The notes under the pieces are model-generated. The model was not told the DNA's origin. It saw nothing but the letters and a program-made list of their open reading frames with translations, and did no database searches. This document shows, in pieces, positions 39,973 through 51,742 of a DNA stretch of 64,000 nt (position 1 is its first letter; the number at the start of each line of letters is the position of its first letter). The DNA is from Triplophysa rosa. Its lineage: Eukaryota; Chordata; Actinopteri; Cypriniformes; Nemacheilidae. The translations under genes and the position numbers were made by a program. The stretch lies in NCBI RefSeq assembly GCF_024868665.1, contig NC_079893.1:10464407-10528406 (forward strand), read 5' to 3'.

Positions 39973-40200
39973 GTTGGGTTTCCATGTTTTATGGGGACAT
40001 TCCATAGACGCAATGGTTTTTATACTGTACAAACGGTATATCATATTCCCTACCCCTAACAATCACACACAACTGTCTGCTCTTTTAGATTTTCACAAAA
40101 GTTAATTCTGTATGATTTATAAGCTTGTTTCCTCATGGGGACAAAAAATGTCCATCTTTGTGGGGACATTTTGTCCCCATACCGTAGGGTTTACCCTCCC
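39973..40200. repeat. GGGGACATTTTGTCCCC-family element, copy B, bordered by CA repeats
   Basis: Fuller relative of copy A: gggtttccatgttttatggg, gacattccatagacgcaatgg, then gtatgatttataagcttg, ending in tgtggggacattttgtcccc and accgtagggtttaccc. A (CA)n run precedes it (39957-39971) and another follows it (about 40207-40219) after a C run. Confidence 0.8.
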
Positions 40201-40219
40201 CCCCCCCACACACACACAT

Positions 40220-40468
40220 GCAGGCACATTTTTAACTCCTGAAAGAGTTTGTTACTTACTCACCTCTCACTTTTCCTACTGTACTTGTGTTATATCAGAT
40301 ACATAATTATTTTCCCTCGTGCTGTTTATTATGTTACATGTTCACGTCACATGTTATTTCTGACAGGCTGGTTTTCTTATGCATCTCTTATCTACCTTAA
40401 ATCTCTCCCCGTCTGTCTGTTTAGCTCTCTGATCGCTCTTTTCCTTTCCGTTTCATTGTCTTTCTGCG

Positions 40469-40515
<47 letters not shown>

Positions 40516-42017
40516 TTCCCTCTTCCCTGAACAAATGCCTCCGTAGAGACAATAAACAAAAACAACGACCTCTTTAAAAACCCTCAATACGGCTCACTGG
40601 CAAATGGAGTCGCAGGGGACAAATTACGGCGGTTCTTGTTAACGCCGACCTGCTTATTAATTCTGCGTGTTTTTTTAAGCGTCGGGTCGGGGCTGTATTT
40701 TAAAACGTCTTAATGGCCCCTGCCATTCCATTAACATCCTGTTCTCTCTCTCTCACCCTGACGGATGTGCGAGTCACCTAATTGCAGACAAATCGGTTTG
40801 CCACACACAATAATTTCAGCATTTTTGATGTTTAATTTCAGGACCTGATTACGCACCGGTATCTTCCTTTTCTCTCTGCCGTTGTTTAACTATACGGCTA
40901 TTTTTCTTTCGCGTAAGGTGTGCAGTCTGTGTCTGTCTCGCAGCGCGCATACACAATGAGGGGCACTGACTGCGCGGGAGATTGATTTCATAAATCACGC
41001 GCTTGTTTGTAATGGCTTTCTTTCCCCGGTGCTCTTTTTTTACCCAGCAGCAAAAGCCATTCAATAAATGGCACGTCACTGTTGTGTGTAATGCACGGGG
41101 ACAAACAGCAAACTAATGACTTTAATGGGCTTCGCTGAATGTCAGGACTGCCAAGTTTCTATATGCACGGGTTTGTGCGATGGTATGCAAGCCACTGCAG
41201 GACCCCGTGAGGAGGCCCATTGCTGGTGTACGTGCTTGACGCATTTCAACGGTCAGGTGAGATATGTGTATATGCGGTTTCTCTTAGCCGGCTAATCAAA
41301 ACACCTCTTCATCTTAAGTGGGAGCGGCAGTGAAACATCTGCTATACTTAATTGTCACTTTAACCTTTGGTTTTTTTTAATAGTGCTGACACCAATGACA
41401 GCCTTCTTTAATCGATTGTCTCATTGCAGGGCACAGATCGTGGTAAACCCGAGCTGGTGAGTGTGTCAGGTTTTGCCCTCGTGTTTCCCGCAGTAAACAC
41501 TAGAAATCTATTATATAGCTGTAAAACAGCTTTAAAGGGGATAGAAATGTAAACATTTTCTCTTCTACTTAAGGTTTGGGTTATGCTTAGTCTTTAAATG
41601 TAAATTAAAGGGATTTTCCACGTTCAAGTTTAGCTCACTTGACAATGGTGATTACCTAAAAGAAATATTGTGTTACTAGCTTAGCATTTAAACCATGAAA
41701 ACGTACACATTACACTGTTATCTTGGGCAGCTAAATGTGGCTAATAACATATATTGTATAGGAACTAAAAGTATTATTACACGGCTCGTTGGAATGCTTG
41801 ATTCTGATTGGCCAGTCATTTGCAGGTTCGTTATTCCCATAACAACAACTGCGGTAACCCGGATGTAGCAAATCATTTTGAAAGTTTTAAAATTAAATAT
41901 AAATATGTCTTTTAATAACATACATGACATGACATTTACAATTGATTAAACCATATTGCCTGTTTGTGACATTTGAAAGTTGTTTCTTACCTTAAGCTGC
42001 CATAACATACACCGTTT
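40220..42017. other. Intergenic DNA, no gene seen; (CT)n tract at 40471-40509
   Basis: A clean CT microsatellite lies at 40471-40509. The stretch 40560-40870 is less repetitive, with homeodomain-like TTAATT/CTAATTG motifs and CpGs, and could be a conserved non-coding element, but this cannot be judged from one sequence. Around 41780-41815 ggaatgcttgattctgattg resembles a cyprinid dispersed repeat. Confidence 0.45.
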
Positions 42018-42768
42018 TTGCCAATCTCATATTAATCTTGAGTACCTATAGAGTAGTATTGCATACTTCGTATCTTCGAAGAGTATTTGGTTTGATCACA
42101 TTTATTGAAGATAGATACAGCTGTACAATTATTTCCGGAAAAATACGACGTCCTGGGGGTGTGCGGGGAGAGGAACTAAATTAATTTCACTAAGCACACA
42201 ATAGCCTACATCATCCAACTATTGGTTCACTATAAGTTTGTGTTGTTTACATTATGCACAGGCTTTAACATGAATGTTATTGCTACTACTACACTAGATG
42301 TCACTTTTCCTTTTACAACGGGTGGATGTTACAACAGGGAGCATGTCGTTCATTCATTGCTTAACTAACATGGCGGATGCGAGTGTGTCGTCGAATTTAA
42401 CATCACCTTCACATAAAAGGCAGCGGTTCATATGATTGCAGCCTCTCTTTACAGCTAATTTTGTGAAATTTTGTTTGTTATACTGTATTTTAAATGTAAA
42501 ATAATCTGATCCTGTTTGATCAAGGTACTATGCGACTGTTCTGTTTCAATATACTTAAGTGTGTTTAAAGTTTAATATACAGATTTGTGGCTTTTCCTTT
42601 CATTTTTTAATTCACCATTGTAATCTGATATCTACTGATCGTTTTTTAGAAATATCTATAGGATTTGTTTTAAATCTATAAGCATTGACTCGAATCGAGA
42701 ATCTAATTGAATCGAGAGCTTGTGAATCGGAATCGAATAGGAACATCAGAATGGATACCCAGCCCTAG
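42018..42768. mobile_element. Decayed hAT-type element sequence
   Basis: 42018-42142 is an inverted copy, about 88% alike by eye, of 13020-13145 inside the inner hAT element. The region 42640-42768 has repeated gaatcgaga/gaatcggaatcgaat motifs and finishes gatacccagcccta, the usual form of a fish hAT right end. No matching left tip or target duplication was found, so these may be parts of two different elements. A short frame at 42371 (MADASVSSNLTSPSHKRQRF) may be a remnant first exon. Confidence 0.5.
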
Positions 42769-43450
42769 CTCTAATAAAGCATGCAGCCAAACAGAATAAA
42801 TATCGGCTGATTGTAAAACTTTACTGGTCGATGGCAATAATTAAAAATACATTTCAAATATATCAGCCACAATGATATATCAGTCTATCACTACTCTTAT
42901 TTTATTTGAAAGTGATTGTTACATTAAAGTGCAAACAGTTACAGATTAACTAAGTGTAGCCAGAAAACATAAACATGAGTAAACTTGATTTTAGTTGAAA
43001 AAACTGCTTGGGGACAAATCCTTAACCTTGAATAATCCTTCAAATAAAAACAAACAGCATGTTGCCAAGTCACTAACATTCCAAGTTCGCTGTCCACACT
43101 AATAAAATATAATACACACACAGGCCTTGAGAATTCATCTAAAAAAAAATGGAGACACCCGTCGCAACAAATTAGTGCAACACATCTATCGCAGATTTCC
43201 TCCCTCTGATTCATAATGTGATGTGTATATGTCCACACGTATGCTAAACGGTAGGTTGAGGTAGATAATATTGTCCTGACAACCGAATAACCCACACATT
43301 TTTGTTTTTTTGTTTCTACATTGGGTAATTTCACAGAAAACATTTGAACATAGAAACTTTAGTTTCTAACGAAAAAATATGATTCAACTGGTTGTGTGAC
43401 GTTTTTTATTGTTTTTATCAGGCTAAGTCTATAATATACAGTGACACACC

Positions 43451-43483
43451 CGTGTGTGTGTGTGTGCGTGCGTGTGTGCGTGC

Positions 43484-43522
<39 letters not shown>
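43451..43522. repeat. (GT)n microsatellite with GC interruptions
   Basis: About 70 bases of GT steps with several GCGTGC interruptions, ending at tgcatgatgg. Confidence 0.95.
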
Positions 43523-43523
<1 letters not shown>

Positions 43524-44573
43524 ATGATGGGAATTCAGAGTTTGATTCCTGGTGTAACCAGCCTCAGGACAGCAGTTAACTATCGCTAGGCTAACTGACA
43601 TGTTAATGAGCCTATAAAAGCATTACTCGCGACCGCTAATCATTAAAATGCATTAGTGAAGCTCCTAAATAAAACAACAGCAACATTATACTGCAGTCTC
43701 TCTCATTCACTACTTTCTGTTGCTATTGAAGTTTACCATATCAGCATGCAAACCCACACTCTCAATCTCTCTCTCTCACCAAACTGTAACTATGTCAGTT
43801 CCAAGATTTTGTTCTCTGAAACAGCGTAATTCTTCTCAAAGGTGCTGTTTAGTTCTGCTGAACTCTTAACAATTTCACTCAATTATTTCATTATTTATTG
43901 TTGCTGTAACAAACTGGCACTTTTTCACATGCTCAAGATGCTGATGCTACCTGTCAAAACACAGCAGTTAGCCGTGACAGCCGCTCACTAACAAGCAAGT
44001 AACAGCGTGCGCATGGATGCACTAATAACAGCGGCAACGCTACACCATTAACGCTAAATCTCCCCAGAATCATGCTAATGATGAGACATGTCTGTGATAT
44101 TAATTAATGCCGGTACTTTCACGGTCCAAATCCCAGAAAATGTAACCGTTGGTATTGAAAAGTCTGCAGAGCTATTTTTGAGAACTGGTTTAGTGATTTA
44201 TTAGAATTGGTTCTTCCTTGTCAAATTTAAGAATGAAAAAAAAGGAATGAGAGAAAGAGGATAGAACCCATACTGAAAAGTCAGGGATCAAAGGAAATCC
44301 TGAGATGTGTGCTCATCTCTTACAGTAAATCTATTCATTCCATATAAGGAAGCACTTGTGTGTCTGTTTTAACACTATGTTGAAAAGTTCATTGTTACAC
44401 GCATGCCCTATTTATCTGGTCATTTCAGCCGCAGTGACTGTCTGCACTCTGTGCAGATTCACAACTCCCCTGGGCAACTAATTAAAACAGGTCACAGACA
44501 TTTATCTAACAGTAATTACCCCTCACTCCCTCAATCAGGAGGGAGAGCCAGTTACAGACGGGGTTCATAAAGG

Positions 44574-44576
<3 letters not shown>

Positions 44577-44629
<53 letters not shown>
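44577..44629. repeat. (GA)n microsatellite
   Basis: An uninterrupted GA run of about 52 bases. Confidence 0.97.
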
Positions 44630-44631
<2 letters not shown>

Positions 44632-47393
44632 ATGGATGCACGAAATTGATGACTAATGTAAATATGCAGAAAGTCGGAATCATCTCTGATTTATTTGAAA
44701 TTCTGTATCAAAGGAACCAGTAAACAATATCAGAAAGCTAGACACATCTATTTTTGTCAACTGCATTAAAACACACACAACAACATTACTTTGCATTACA
44801 ATAAGCAGACAAAGATGTGTGTATATGCATGGGCAATGTCACACAGCCACTGTCCAGACAGACTCTTTGGCCTCCAGGTGGGTGATAAATTGCACTGCTA
44901 AAAAGGAGGGATGCCTGTCATTGAGACACACGCACACACACGAACACGCGCACACCTGATTAGCTGGCACAGGTGACCTTGAAGAGATGTCTCTACATTG
45001 AGGTGTTTAGATCAGACACACATCAGCTGTCAGGAGACAACGTGTGTGCAGTCGACATGAGTTTAATACATGTAAAAACACGTTATCTAAATATAAGATG
45101 TCTAAACTTAGATCAGGTGCTTTAGGATTTTTCTGAGCTCAATGTGGACCGTATGTATGTGTAACATCATAATATATTATCTCCTCTTACTGCCAAAAAA
45201 CAGGCACCGTCCTGAAGGAGAGAGCAAATATTGAATGTTTAATTTGCCAGTTTATAAACTAATTTGCAGTCATTTCTGGGTTTACAGGCATAGTAACCTG
45301 AAAGAGAGGGAGCAAAAGAACTCAAGAGGCACCTTCTGTATAAATCTGACAAAAAAATATCTGTGAGACGTTTAACCTTCTGAAAATGTTGATTTTTAAT
45401 CTCAGGAGATCAAACTAAATATTATAAGCCATGTTTTTATGTGTTTTGGTAAAATAGTTAAGGTTTATATAAAATCTGATTTGTGAGATTTTGAAACATT
45501 CTAGCATTAATATAGAAAATTATTTTAAAAAATCCTATACATTTTTAAATAGTAACTGATAAAATGGTATATTATATTTATTAAATAAATGTCAGCATAG
45601 GGGTAACAAGGTTAGGTATGTAAGGTTTGAATAAACAATGGCGTTTTGCTTCAGGATGCACATCGGATTACGGTCAACAACGTTGAAGATTATTCAAACA
45701 CTTTGCCATACTTTGACAACCAAAAATGAGAAGCCCTTAAGGCTATCTGTTTCAAGGTACATCAACAAATATGAAAAAAGCAAAGTAAACTTTTGCACTT
45801 ACTCGAGGACTGATCACAGAGGCACTAAACAATGCTCACCTGTAGTGTTGTCGGTTCGCCGAAATTTGAACATTTTCTTACTAAACACATTATTTTAGCG
45901 GAATTGTCCCATGTGCATATACCCCATTGAACAACAACAAAAAATTCTTTTAAAACTTACTTTAGTGTGTATAAAAACATTGTTATTTTCTATATTCTCG
46001 TCTTCGGAATATACCGAAACATTTCACTTGTATATGTGTACAAAGTGTATGAGACAAATCAAATCTGGAATTCATTAAATCAATTTTTTATATGTATTTA
46101 TTTATTATATACATGCCAGGCTAAAGAAAGATTACAAATTACTTTATTCCATAAGAGTCAAAACGTAAATAAAATAAATGCTTAGGAAATTATGCAGTAT
46201 CAGGGCTGCATGCAAAATGTAGAACACAGCTAAATATAATATTTTTGTAAATTGAAAATGGATACTACACATATTTTGTTTGTCCTACAATGAATGAAAT
46301 ATCACAAATAACACATTTTAACAGATTATAGCCTTCCCAAATTATGAATTTAATTGCTGGCTAATGGGACAAGCCAAAATCATCTTGTCCAATTTCATAG
46401 AAAATACACTTTTTGCTATTTTCAAACACATTTACCAGCTCAAAATATTGCTTTAATGTTCAAATATTACAGTCTGGCATTAAAATAACATGTACTGAGC
46501 ACGGAAAAAATATTTAGGTCACAGGCCTTCTTATAGGATTCTGCTTGTTTACTTAGACAAAGCTAGTGAGTAAATTAAAGAGTTTTTTATCAAGTCATAT
46601 GACTAAATATTTTCCGGAAATCCTTTTACCAATAGGCTATATTTCTCAGAAATTAGACCCCTTTATTTACTGACCCTTCCCAAATGTCTTTACACCCCAA
46701 CAAAATCCATTGAAGGTTGAAGGAATAGATAAAGACATTAATGAAAAGAATAATTAATGCATGGAAAAAATCCATCATTTAATCAGATTACTATCTTCAA
46801 GAAAACTCTATCCTCTGCGGCTTTTAACACAGCTTAATAAATAAAGAATGATGTCCCAATTCTAATGATCTCGGGTGAAGTTTCTCAGGTAAATCTCTCT
46901 GTCTCTGTTGTGTTCTCATCTCTCTTCCTCTCACAGCCGTGCATTCCATCACTGATGAGGTTGAAGTGTAAATAGAGACAGGTAGATGGGTGATGTGACG
47001 GCAGCGTTCATGTTAAACTCGATAGCGTCGTCTCGGATAACAAGCTGCACTTCCTGTACGGTTCCTCCACATCAGAAGATCAGGGACAACAGAGGTGTGT
47101 GTGTGCGTGCATGTCACCCCCTCTAAATCAGCCATGCATTTGGATCCTTTAAATCGTATTCATATTGCAAAGTTTGCAAAGTATAAAACACCTCTACCAC
47201 TAACTATAAGAATAGAAATATGTGAATGAAAAGCTTTTTCATACATATTAAATCTCTCCAAGAGATTTACAAAGTGCATGGGCGAGGATAAACACTGAAT
47301 GAAATTAAAGTTTGACGAATGAATTGTAAATCTGTGATGAGTTACAGTCAGACAGCTGTGCAGTCATAGATGGACTGTGGATAAAATCTAGAC

Positions 47394-47671
47394 CAGTGGT
47401 TCTCAAACTTTTTCGTTGTAAGGCCCCCTTTGTGTTAAGTGCATCGCTTTGCGGCCCCCCATATAAAGACGTATAATCTTAAACTTAGAATTTTAATTAA
47501 ACCAAAAACATTCAGTTATACAGTGCTGGAACCTCAATTCTTTTGGTTGGTGGTGTCATTTTTCTGATGTTTGATTGCATAAAATCTATGATAAATTTCT
47601 ATATTTCATAAAATGCCACAAATCTGTGGCCCCCTGGATCCATCTTGGGGCCCCCAGTTTTAGAACCACTG
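47394..47671. mobile_element. hAT MITE with exact 8-bp target duplication
   Basis: The ends CAGTGGTTCTCAAACTTTTT and CAGTTTTAGAACCACTG are the classic hAT CAGTGGTTCTCAA type. ATCTAGAC at 47386-47393 and 47672-47679 is an exact 8-bp duplication. Internal ggccccc / gggggcc runs are also inverted. The 278-bp element has no coding capacity. Confidence 0.95.
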
Positions 47672-47679
47672 ATCTAGAC

Positions 47680-49140
47680 AACCAGCTCTTTAGCTCCATA
47701 GCAGAGAGCCGAACTTTAAGCACCTGACTGAGTGTCAAGATTATTTAACGTTTTCATGGTCGAGAGAGAGAGAGAGAATGTGTTTGTGTGAAATATTTAT
47801 AATAATTGAAGGTTTTGGCAGGTCTTGGGTGTACAGGAAGTTCAAAGCAACAATCACTCACCATTCAGTCAAACTGACGTGATCAATGTGACAGGCCCTG
47901 CCAAATCTCTCTCTCTTCCTCTGACACAGATTCTCTCTCACACACACTGAAGTTAAAATAATCTCATTGCATGTTGGTTCAGTACTTGAACCCTTCCTCA
48001 CTCCTACACACATATGCACATTTGCATTTATATTTACATATACACATGCGTACATATCTATTACACGGGCACAGTGTTAACAAATGTGTGCGCTATAGAT
48101 TCTGTTTTTTTTCTAGTATGTATGGATATTTGGTATGCATATACTGTATCTCATGCATTTCACCTCCAATAGTAATGACTTTCTATTGACTTTTATTGTT
48201 TTTATACTTTAAGTTATTGATGCATTCTCCTACCTACGTATGTGCCTAACCTTCACACAAACCATTTTGCATTTCATTGAATTATTATTAGCATGTTATA
48301 CATTTTACTTATACGCATTTTAGGCTATGTGCACATTAATGGAGATAAATTTAAAACAATTTGTGAGGGATATTGCTTACATTGCTGACATGGGTTCAGG
48401 GTTTTTATTTTCTAAAATCGCTTTTAATATACTGTACATGTAACGGTCCAACTATAGTCTTACAGACCCTTCACTATCTTTCTGGCAGTTAGTAATGCTA
48501 ATTTACATTTTATGTTCAATGTATGGTATTATTGCAAATTGAATGTGTATTATTTTTTATAATTTCCTCTTTATGCCCATTTCAATGTAATCTGAAATAG
48601 CATGTCCAGTTTAATATGCTACCGTACCTTTTGTGTATCATGCTAAATGTCTCATGGTCGCTGAAAAAGTATATAGACCATTTTGGAAAACATAGCAACA
48701 TTGGTCCTTCGCTGTTCCAGAATAAGTTCCTGTTTCAAATGTTTTTACATTTTACAAACGTTTGAACAAAACACAACCAAAAGAACATTTATAACTGAAT
48801 CAAAGTGTTAAACGACCATCTTTAAGATTGAATTATATATGTAAGATTTAAAACTTAAATAAAAATGAAACCAATAGTGCTTCTGGGCCTGTTTTTACAT
48901 CTTGCAAAGTGGTCTATGCTGTTTTAGTTACAGTACTTTATTGGTTTAAATGATTAAATGGTTTCAATTTGATGTAGCTGTCATCAATTCAGTCGTCTCA
49001 AACCGTGTCTACACTGGACGCGACCGGACGTCTTGTTCTTAATGGGTTTGTCATGTCGTGTCGTGCCGCTTCCAGTGACAAATTAAAAATTATAACGAGT
49101 TCTAATGTGTTCTATTGTCTTTTGTCTTGGTGTAGACAGG
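47680..49140. other. Intergenic DNA, one MITE copy, no gene seen
   Basis: A diverged relative of the 694-912 MITE lies at 48672-48917. The remainder is AT-rich with no gene. Confidence 0.5.
48672..48917. repeat. MITE, second copy of the 694-912 family
   Basis: The ends tatagaccattttgg and cttgcaaagtggtctat match copy 1, as do internal phrases such as gaacatttataactgaatca and aataaaaatgaaa. Confidence 0.7.
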
Positions 49141-49779
49141 GTGCACTCTAAAAAAAATCCGTAAAAATCAAGAGTAGCGTTAGTTCTGGCAGGTCACATG
49201 AGTCTAGCTTGCATCACCGGATCACATCAGGTGCAGCTAATCAACGTTAAACAATAGTCACAGGACACACACTAGACTGCGTCCTATTTAAGTTGCATTT
49301 CTTTACTCCTTATCAGCTGCTTAATCGTGCTGCACTCAAAACCCACCTTCATCCCCATCTCCTCCATTTCTGCCTTTATCTGTCGGATCATTTAATTTAA
49401 ATCCTGTTATGCATCATGAACTGTTCTGGTTCCCCAGGTGGGGGGGGGGGCATGTATTGCTGCGCTCCCGCTATGTCCATGCAAAGCTGCATGGATGGGC
49501 GGAGGGTTTGCCCAGAACAGTTTCATTCCGCCAACCTTAAATATATGCTATTGTTAAATATTTGACGAGTGGTCCTGACAGAAATAGGGCACAATATACT
49601 GTATTAATATGAAGGAATTTTCTGTATTCATTTTTACAGTTTTTACCTGTGTTTTACATTTTGCACTACATTAAACTGCATTTAAGAATCAACGGAAATG
49701 TCCGTAAAAGAAAGGAAAATGTACTGGTAATTTTCTGCCAGTACTTTATCCGTTTTTTTAGGAGATTTTTTACAGTGTG
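49141..49779. mobile_element. CACTGTAAAAAA-family MITE interrupted by an insertion
   Basis: Read in the opposite sense it follows the copy at 23317-23542: tccgtaaaaat, then agggcacaatatactgtatt, aaggaattttctgt, actggtaattttctgccagt and a tttttacagtg end. Between the first two phrases 413 extra bases are present (49169-49581). Confidence 0.8.
49169..49581. mobile_element. 413-bp insertion inside the MITE
   Basis: Comparison with the empty site in the copy at 23317-23542 (gtaaaaatagggcac) delimits the insert. AAAT occurs on both sides (49165-49168, 49582-49585), a possible 4-bp target duplication. The insert contains a G run at 49440-49450 and no convincing frame. Its class is not known to me. 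Confidence 0.65.
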
Positions 49780-49862
49780 TTACTATTTTGAATCTGACTA
49801 CAATTATTAGTTTTTACACATAATATCGCAATAATACCAGGTTCCCTTTCTGTCGGTCTCTC

Positions 49863-50025
49863 GACGTTGTGTCGAACCGACAGATGGGGTTCGTCCCTGA
49901 GAACCAATAGCTTCCGACTACTTAGAAAAGGCCAATGAAAATTGGCAAATGAAATTTGCATGCCGGACTCCGCCCCCGGAAATCCGGGTATAAACGGGAG
50001 ACGGCGTGCTTCATTCATTCACCTT
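49863..50025 (+). repeat. DIRS left inverted terminal repeat
   Basis: It matches the reverse complement of 55659-55820 over about 163 bases with only a handful of differences, including one G of a GGGGGCGG run missing on the right. The outermost 22 bases (49841-49862) are unique to this end. The repeat contains ATTTGCAT and GGCCAATG-like motifs and tataaacggg near 49989, which could serve as promoter elements for the element's RNA. Confidence 0.92.
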
Positions 50026-50229
50026 TTGTTCTTCGGAGCCTTCGCTGATGAAGATCAACTCTTGCTACTTAGCAAAATATCTACATTGCCGGTTCTACGA
50101 CGTGGTGCAGCGGACTGTCCCTTCCTGCAGCGACTTCCCCTGGGCGTCTCGGCGGTTCCAGAGGTGTTCGAGCCAGCAGACGGTGCCTCACCGTCTGCAT
50201 TCTAAAAGAGCAAATTTCTCCAGCGTGGC

Positions 50230-51642
50230 ATGTCCCGCTGTTCTCGTGGGTGCGGTGTCCTCATCGAGGAAGGGGACAAGCACGATGTCTGTCTCAAGTG
50301 TTTGGGGGTCCAACACGCTGAGGCAGCCATTGTGGACTCATCTTGCCCGCATTGCGGGCAGATGGTCATAGAGACGTTGCGGTCACGGGTGGCTGTCTTC
50401 TCCCGAGAACCAGCCACCACCTCGCATGCTTCCTGGGCTGTGACGAGGATGGCTAAGGCCATTCCGTCCGCCAAGGCGAGTGGCGAGGGTGATATGGGGG
50501 TCTCTGCGAGCGTTAATCCGTCAGCCAAGTGCTCGCGGACCGCTCGCACCCCGTCGCGCTCGCCTCACTGTTCCCTAGCAGGCGGCACCACACCGTCGGC
50601 ATCCTCCTTCACGTATTCGGACACGATGCGTGATGAAGATGAGATGTCAATCGCAGCATCGGAGAGAGAATTGCTGGCATCCGATCCCGATGATTCTTTG
50701 CAGCTCCCCCCCAAGGGGGGTCGAGCTCAGGAAGAGGCGGATTTCGAGATGTCGGCCATGCTTTCCCGGGCCGCCGTGTGCATTGGGTTAGAGTGCACTC
50801 CGGTGCCTCTCCCCCAGCGCTCGCGGTTGGATACATGGTTCCTGGGCTCTGAGCGCGACTCCAAGCCGCGCCCAACCCCGGTTCCGTTCTTCCCGGAAGT
50901 GCATGAGGAACTGACAAAGACGTGGAACGCCCCTTTTTCGGCATGTACACGTCAAACCAGTTCCGTCGCTCTCTCTTCCCTCGATGGTGGGGCAGCTAGG
51001 GGTTACGTCGACGTGCCCCAGGTGGAACGTGCAGTCGCGGTGCACCTGTGCCCGCAGGCGGCGTCCACCTGGAGAGGTCGACTGAAACTCCCGTCCAAGG
51101 CGTGTAGGACTTCGGCATCGCTGGTGTCGAAGGCCTACGCTGCTGCGGGCCAGGCTGCCTCCTCTCTCCACGCCATGGCCATCCTGCAGGTCCTCCAGGC
51201 CAAGGTGTTGAAAGAGATCCACGAGGGTAAGACCGACCCAGGGTTAATGCAGGAACTTCGCACCGCCACCGACCTCGCTCTACGGGCGACCAAGGTGACC
51301 GCGCGGGCTCTGGGTCGGGCGATGTCCACTATGGTGGTCCAGGAGAGGCACCTCTGGCTTAACCTTGTGCAGATGAGTGACACCGAGAAAGTCCGCTTTC
51401 TCGACGCGCCCATTGCGCAGGGTGGGCTGTTTGGTGACACTGTCGAGGACTTCGCTCAGCAGTTCTCGACAGTGAAGAAGCAGACGGAGGCGATTAGCCA
51501 TATTCTACCCCGCCGGGACTCGGCCGCCCACAGGCCTTCGAGATCCCATGCGGCCTTCGAGGACATCGAAGGGGAGACCACCACCCCGTCAGCAACCTTC
51601 GAGGAAGAAGCGACCCTGACGGGAAGAACCCAGGGAGGTTGA
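50230..51642 (+). CDS. DIRS gag-like protein
   Basis: A 470-codon open frame and the only intact ORF of the element. The N-terminus carries a cysteine-rich knuckle region at about residues 4-50 (CSRGC, CLKC, H, CPHC), as in ORF1 proteins of fish DIRS elements and presumably used in nucleic acid binding or particle assembly. A Ser-rich, acidic linker (about 100-190) follows. The C-terminal half (about 240-420) is helix-rich and resembles the conserved gag part of these elements. The start at 50230 is the first ATG preceding the cysteine motif. No host function is implied. Confidence 0.82.
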   Translation: MSRCSRGCGVLIEEGDKHDVCLKCLGVQHAEAAIVDSSCPHCGQMVIETLRSRVAVFSREPATTSHASWAVTRMAKAIPSAKASGEGDMGVSASVNPSAKCSRTARTPSRSPHCSLAGGTTPSASSFTYSDTMRDEDEMSIAASERELLASDPDDSLQLPPKGGRAQEEADFEMSAMLSRAAVCIGLECTPVPLPQRSRLDTWFLGSERDSKPRPTPVPFFPEVHEELTKTWNAPFSACTRQTSSVALSSLDGGAARGYVDVPQVERAVAVHLCPQAASTWRGRLKLPSKACRTSASLVSKAYAAAGQAASSLHAMAILQVLQAKVLKEIHEGKTDPGLMQELRTATDLALRATKVTARALGRAMSTMVVQERHLWLNLVQMSDTEKVRFLDAPIAQGGLFGDTVEDFAQQFSTVKKQTEAISHILPRRDSAAHRPSRSHAAFEDIEGETTTPSATFEEEATLTGRTQGG

Positions 51643-51742
51643 CACCATCGGGCCCGATCCCAGCCATACCATCGCTGGACGGTCGATCCCTACGGGGGCC
51701 GAGCGCCCACTTTTTCACAAAAAGAGTTTCCAATCTCCCTGG

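Larger units (their letters stand above)
42769..47385. other. Intergenic DNA with two microsatellites, no gene seen
   Basis: The stretch holds the GT tract at 43451-43522 and the GA tract at 44577-44629. Segment 44400-44570 is compositionally balanced and might be a conserved non-coding element (inference only). Frames such as 42939-43343 (134 codons, minus) show no motif and are probably chance. Confidence 0.5.

Noticed and set aside
42939..43343. 134-codon minus-strand frame
   Set aside because: AT-rich chance frame without recognisable domain or gene context.
50788..51222. 144-codon minus-strand frame and other antisense frames across 50.2-55.7 kb
   Set aside because: Shadows of the DIRS gag and pol frames in G+C-rich DNA.
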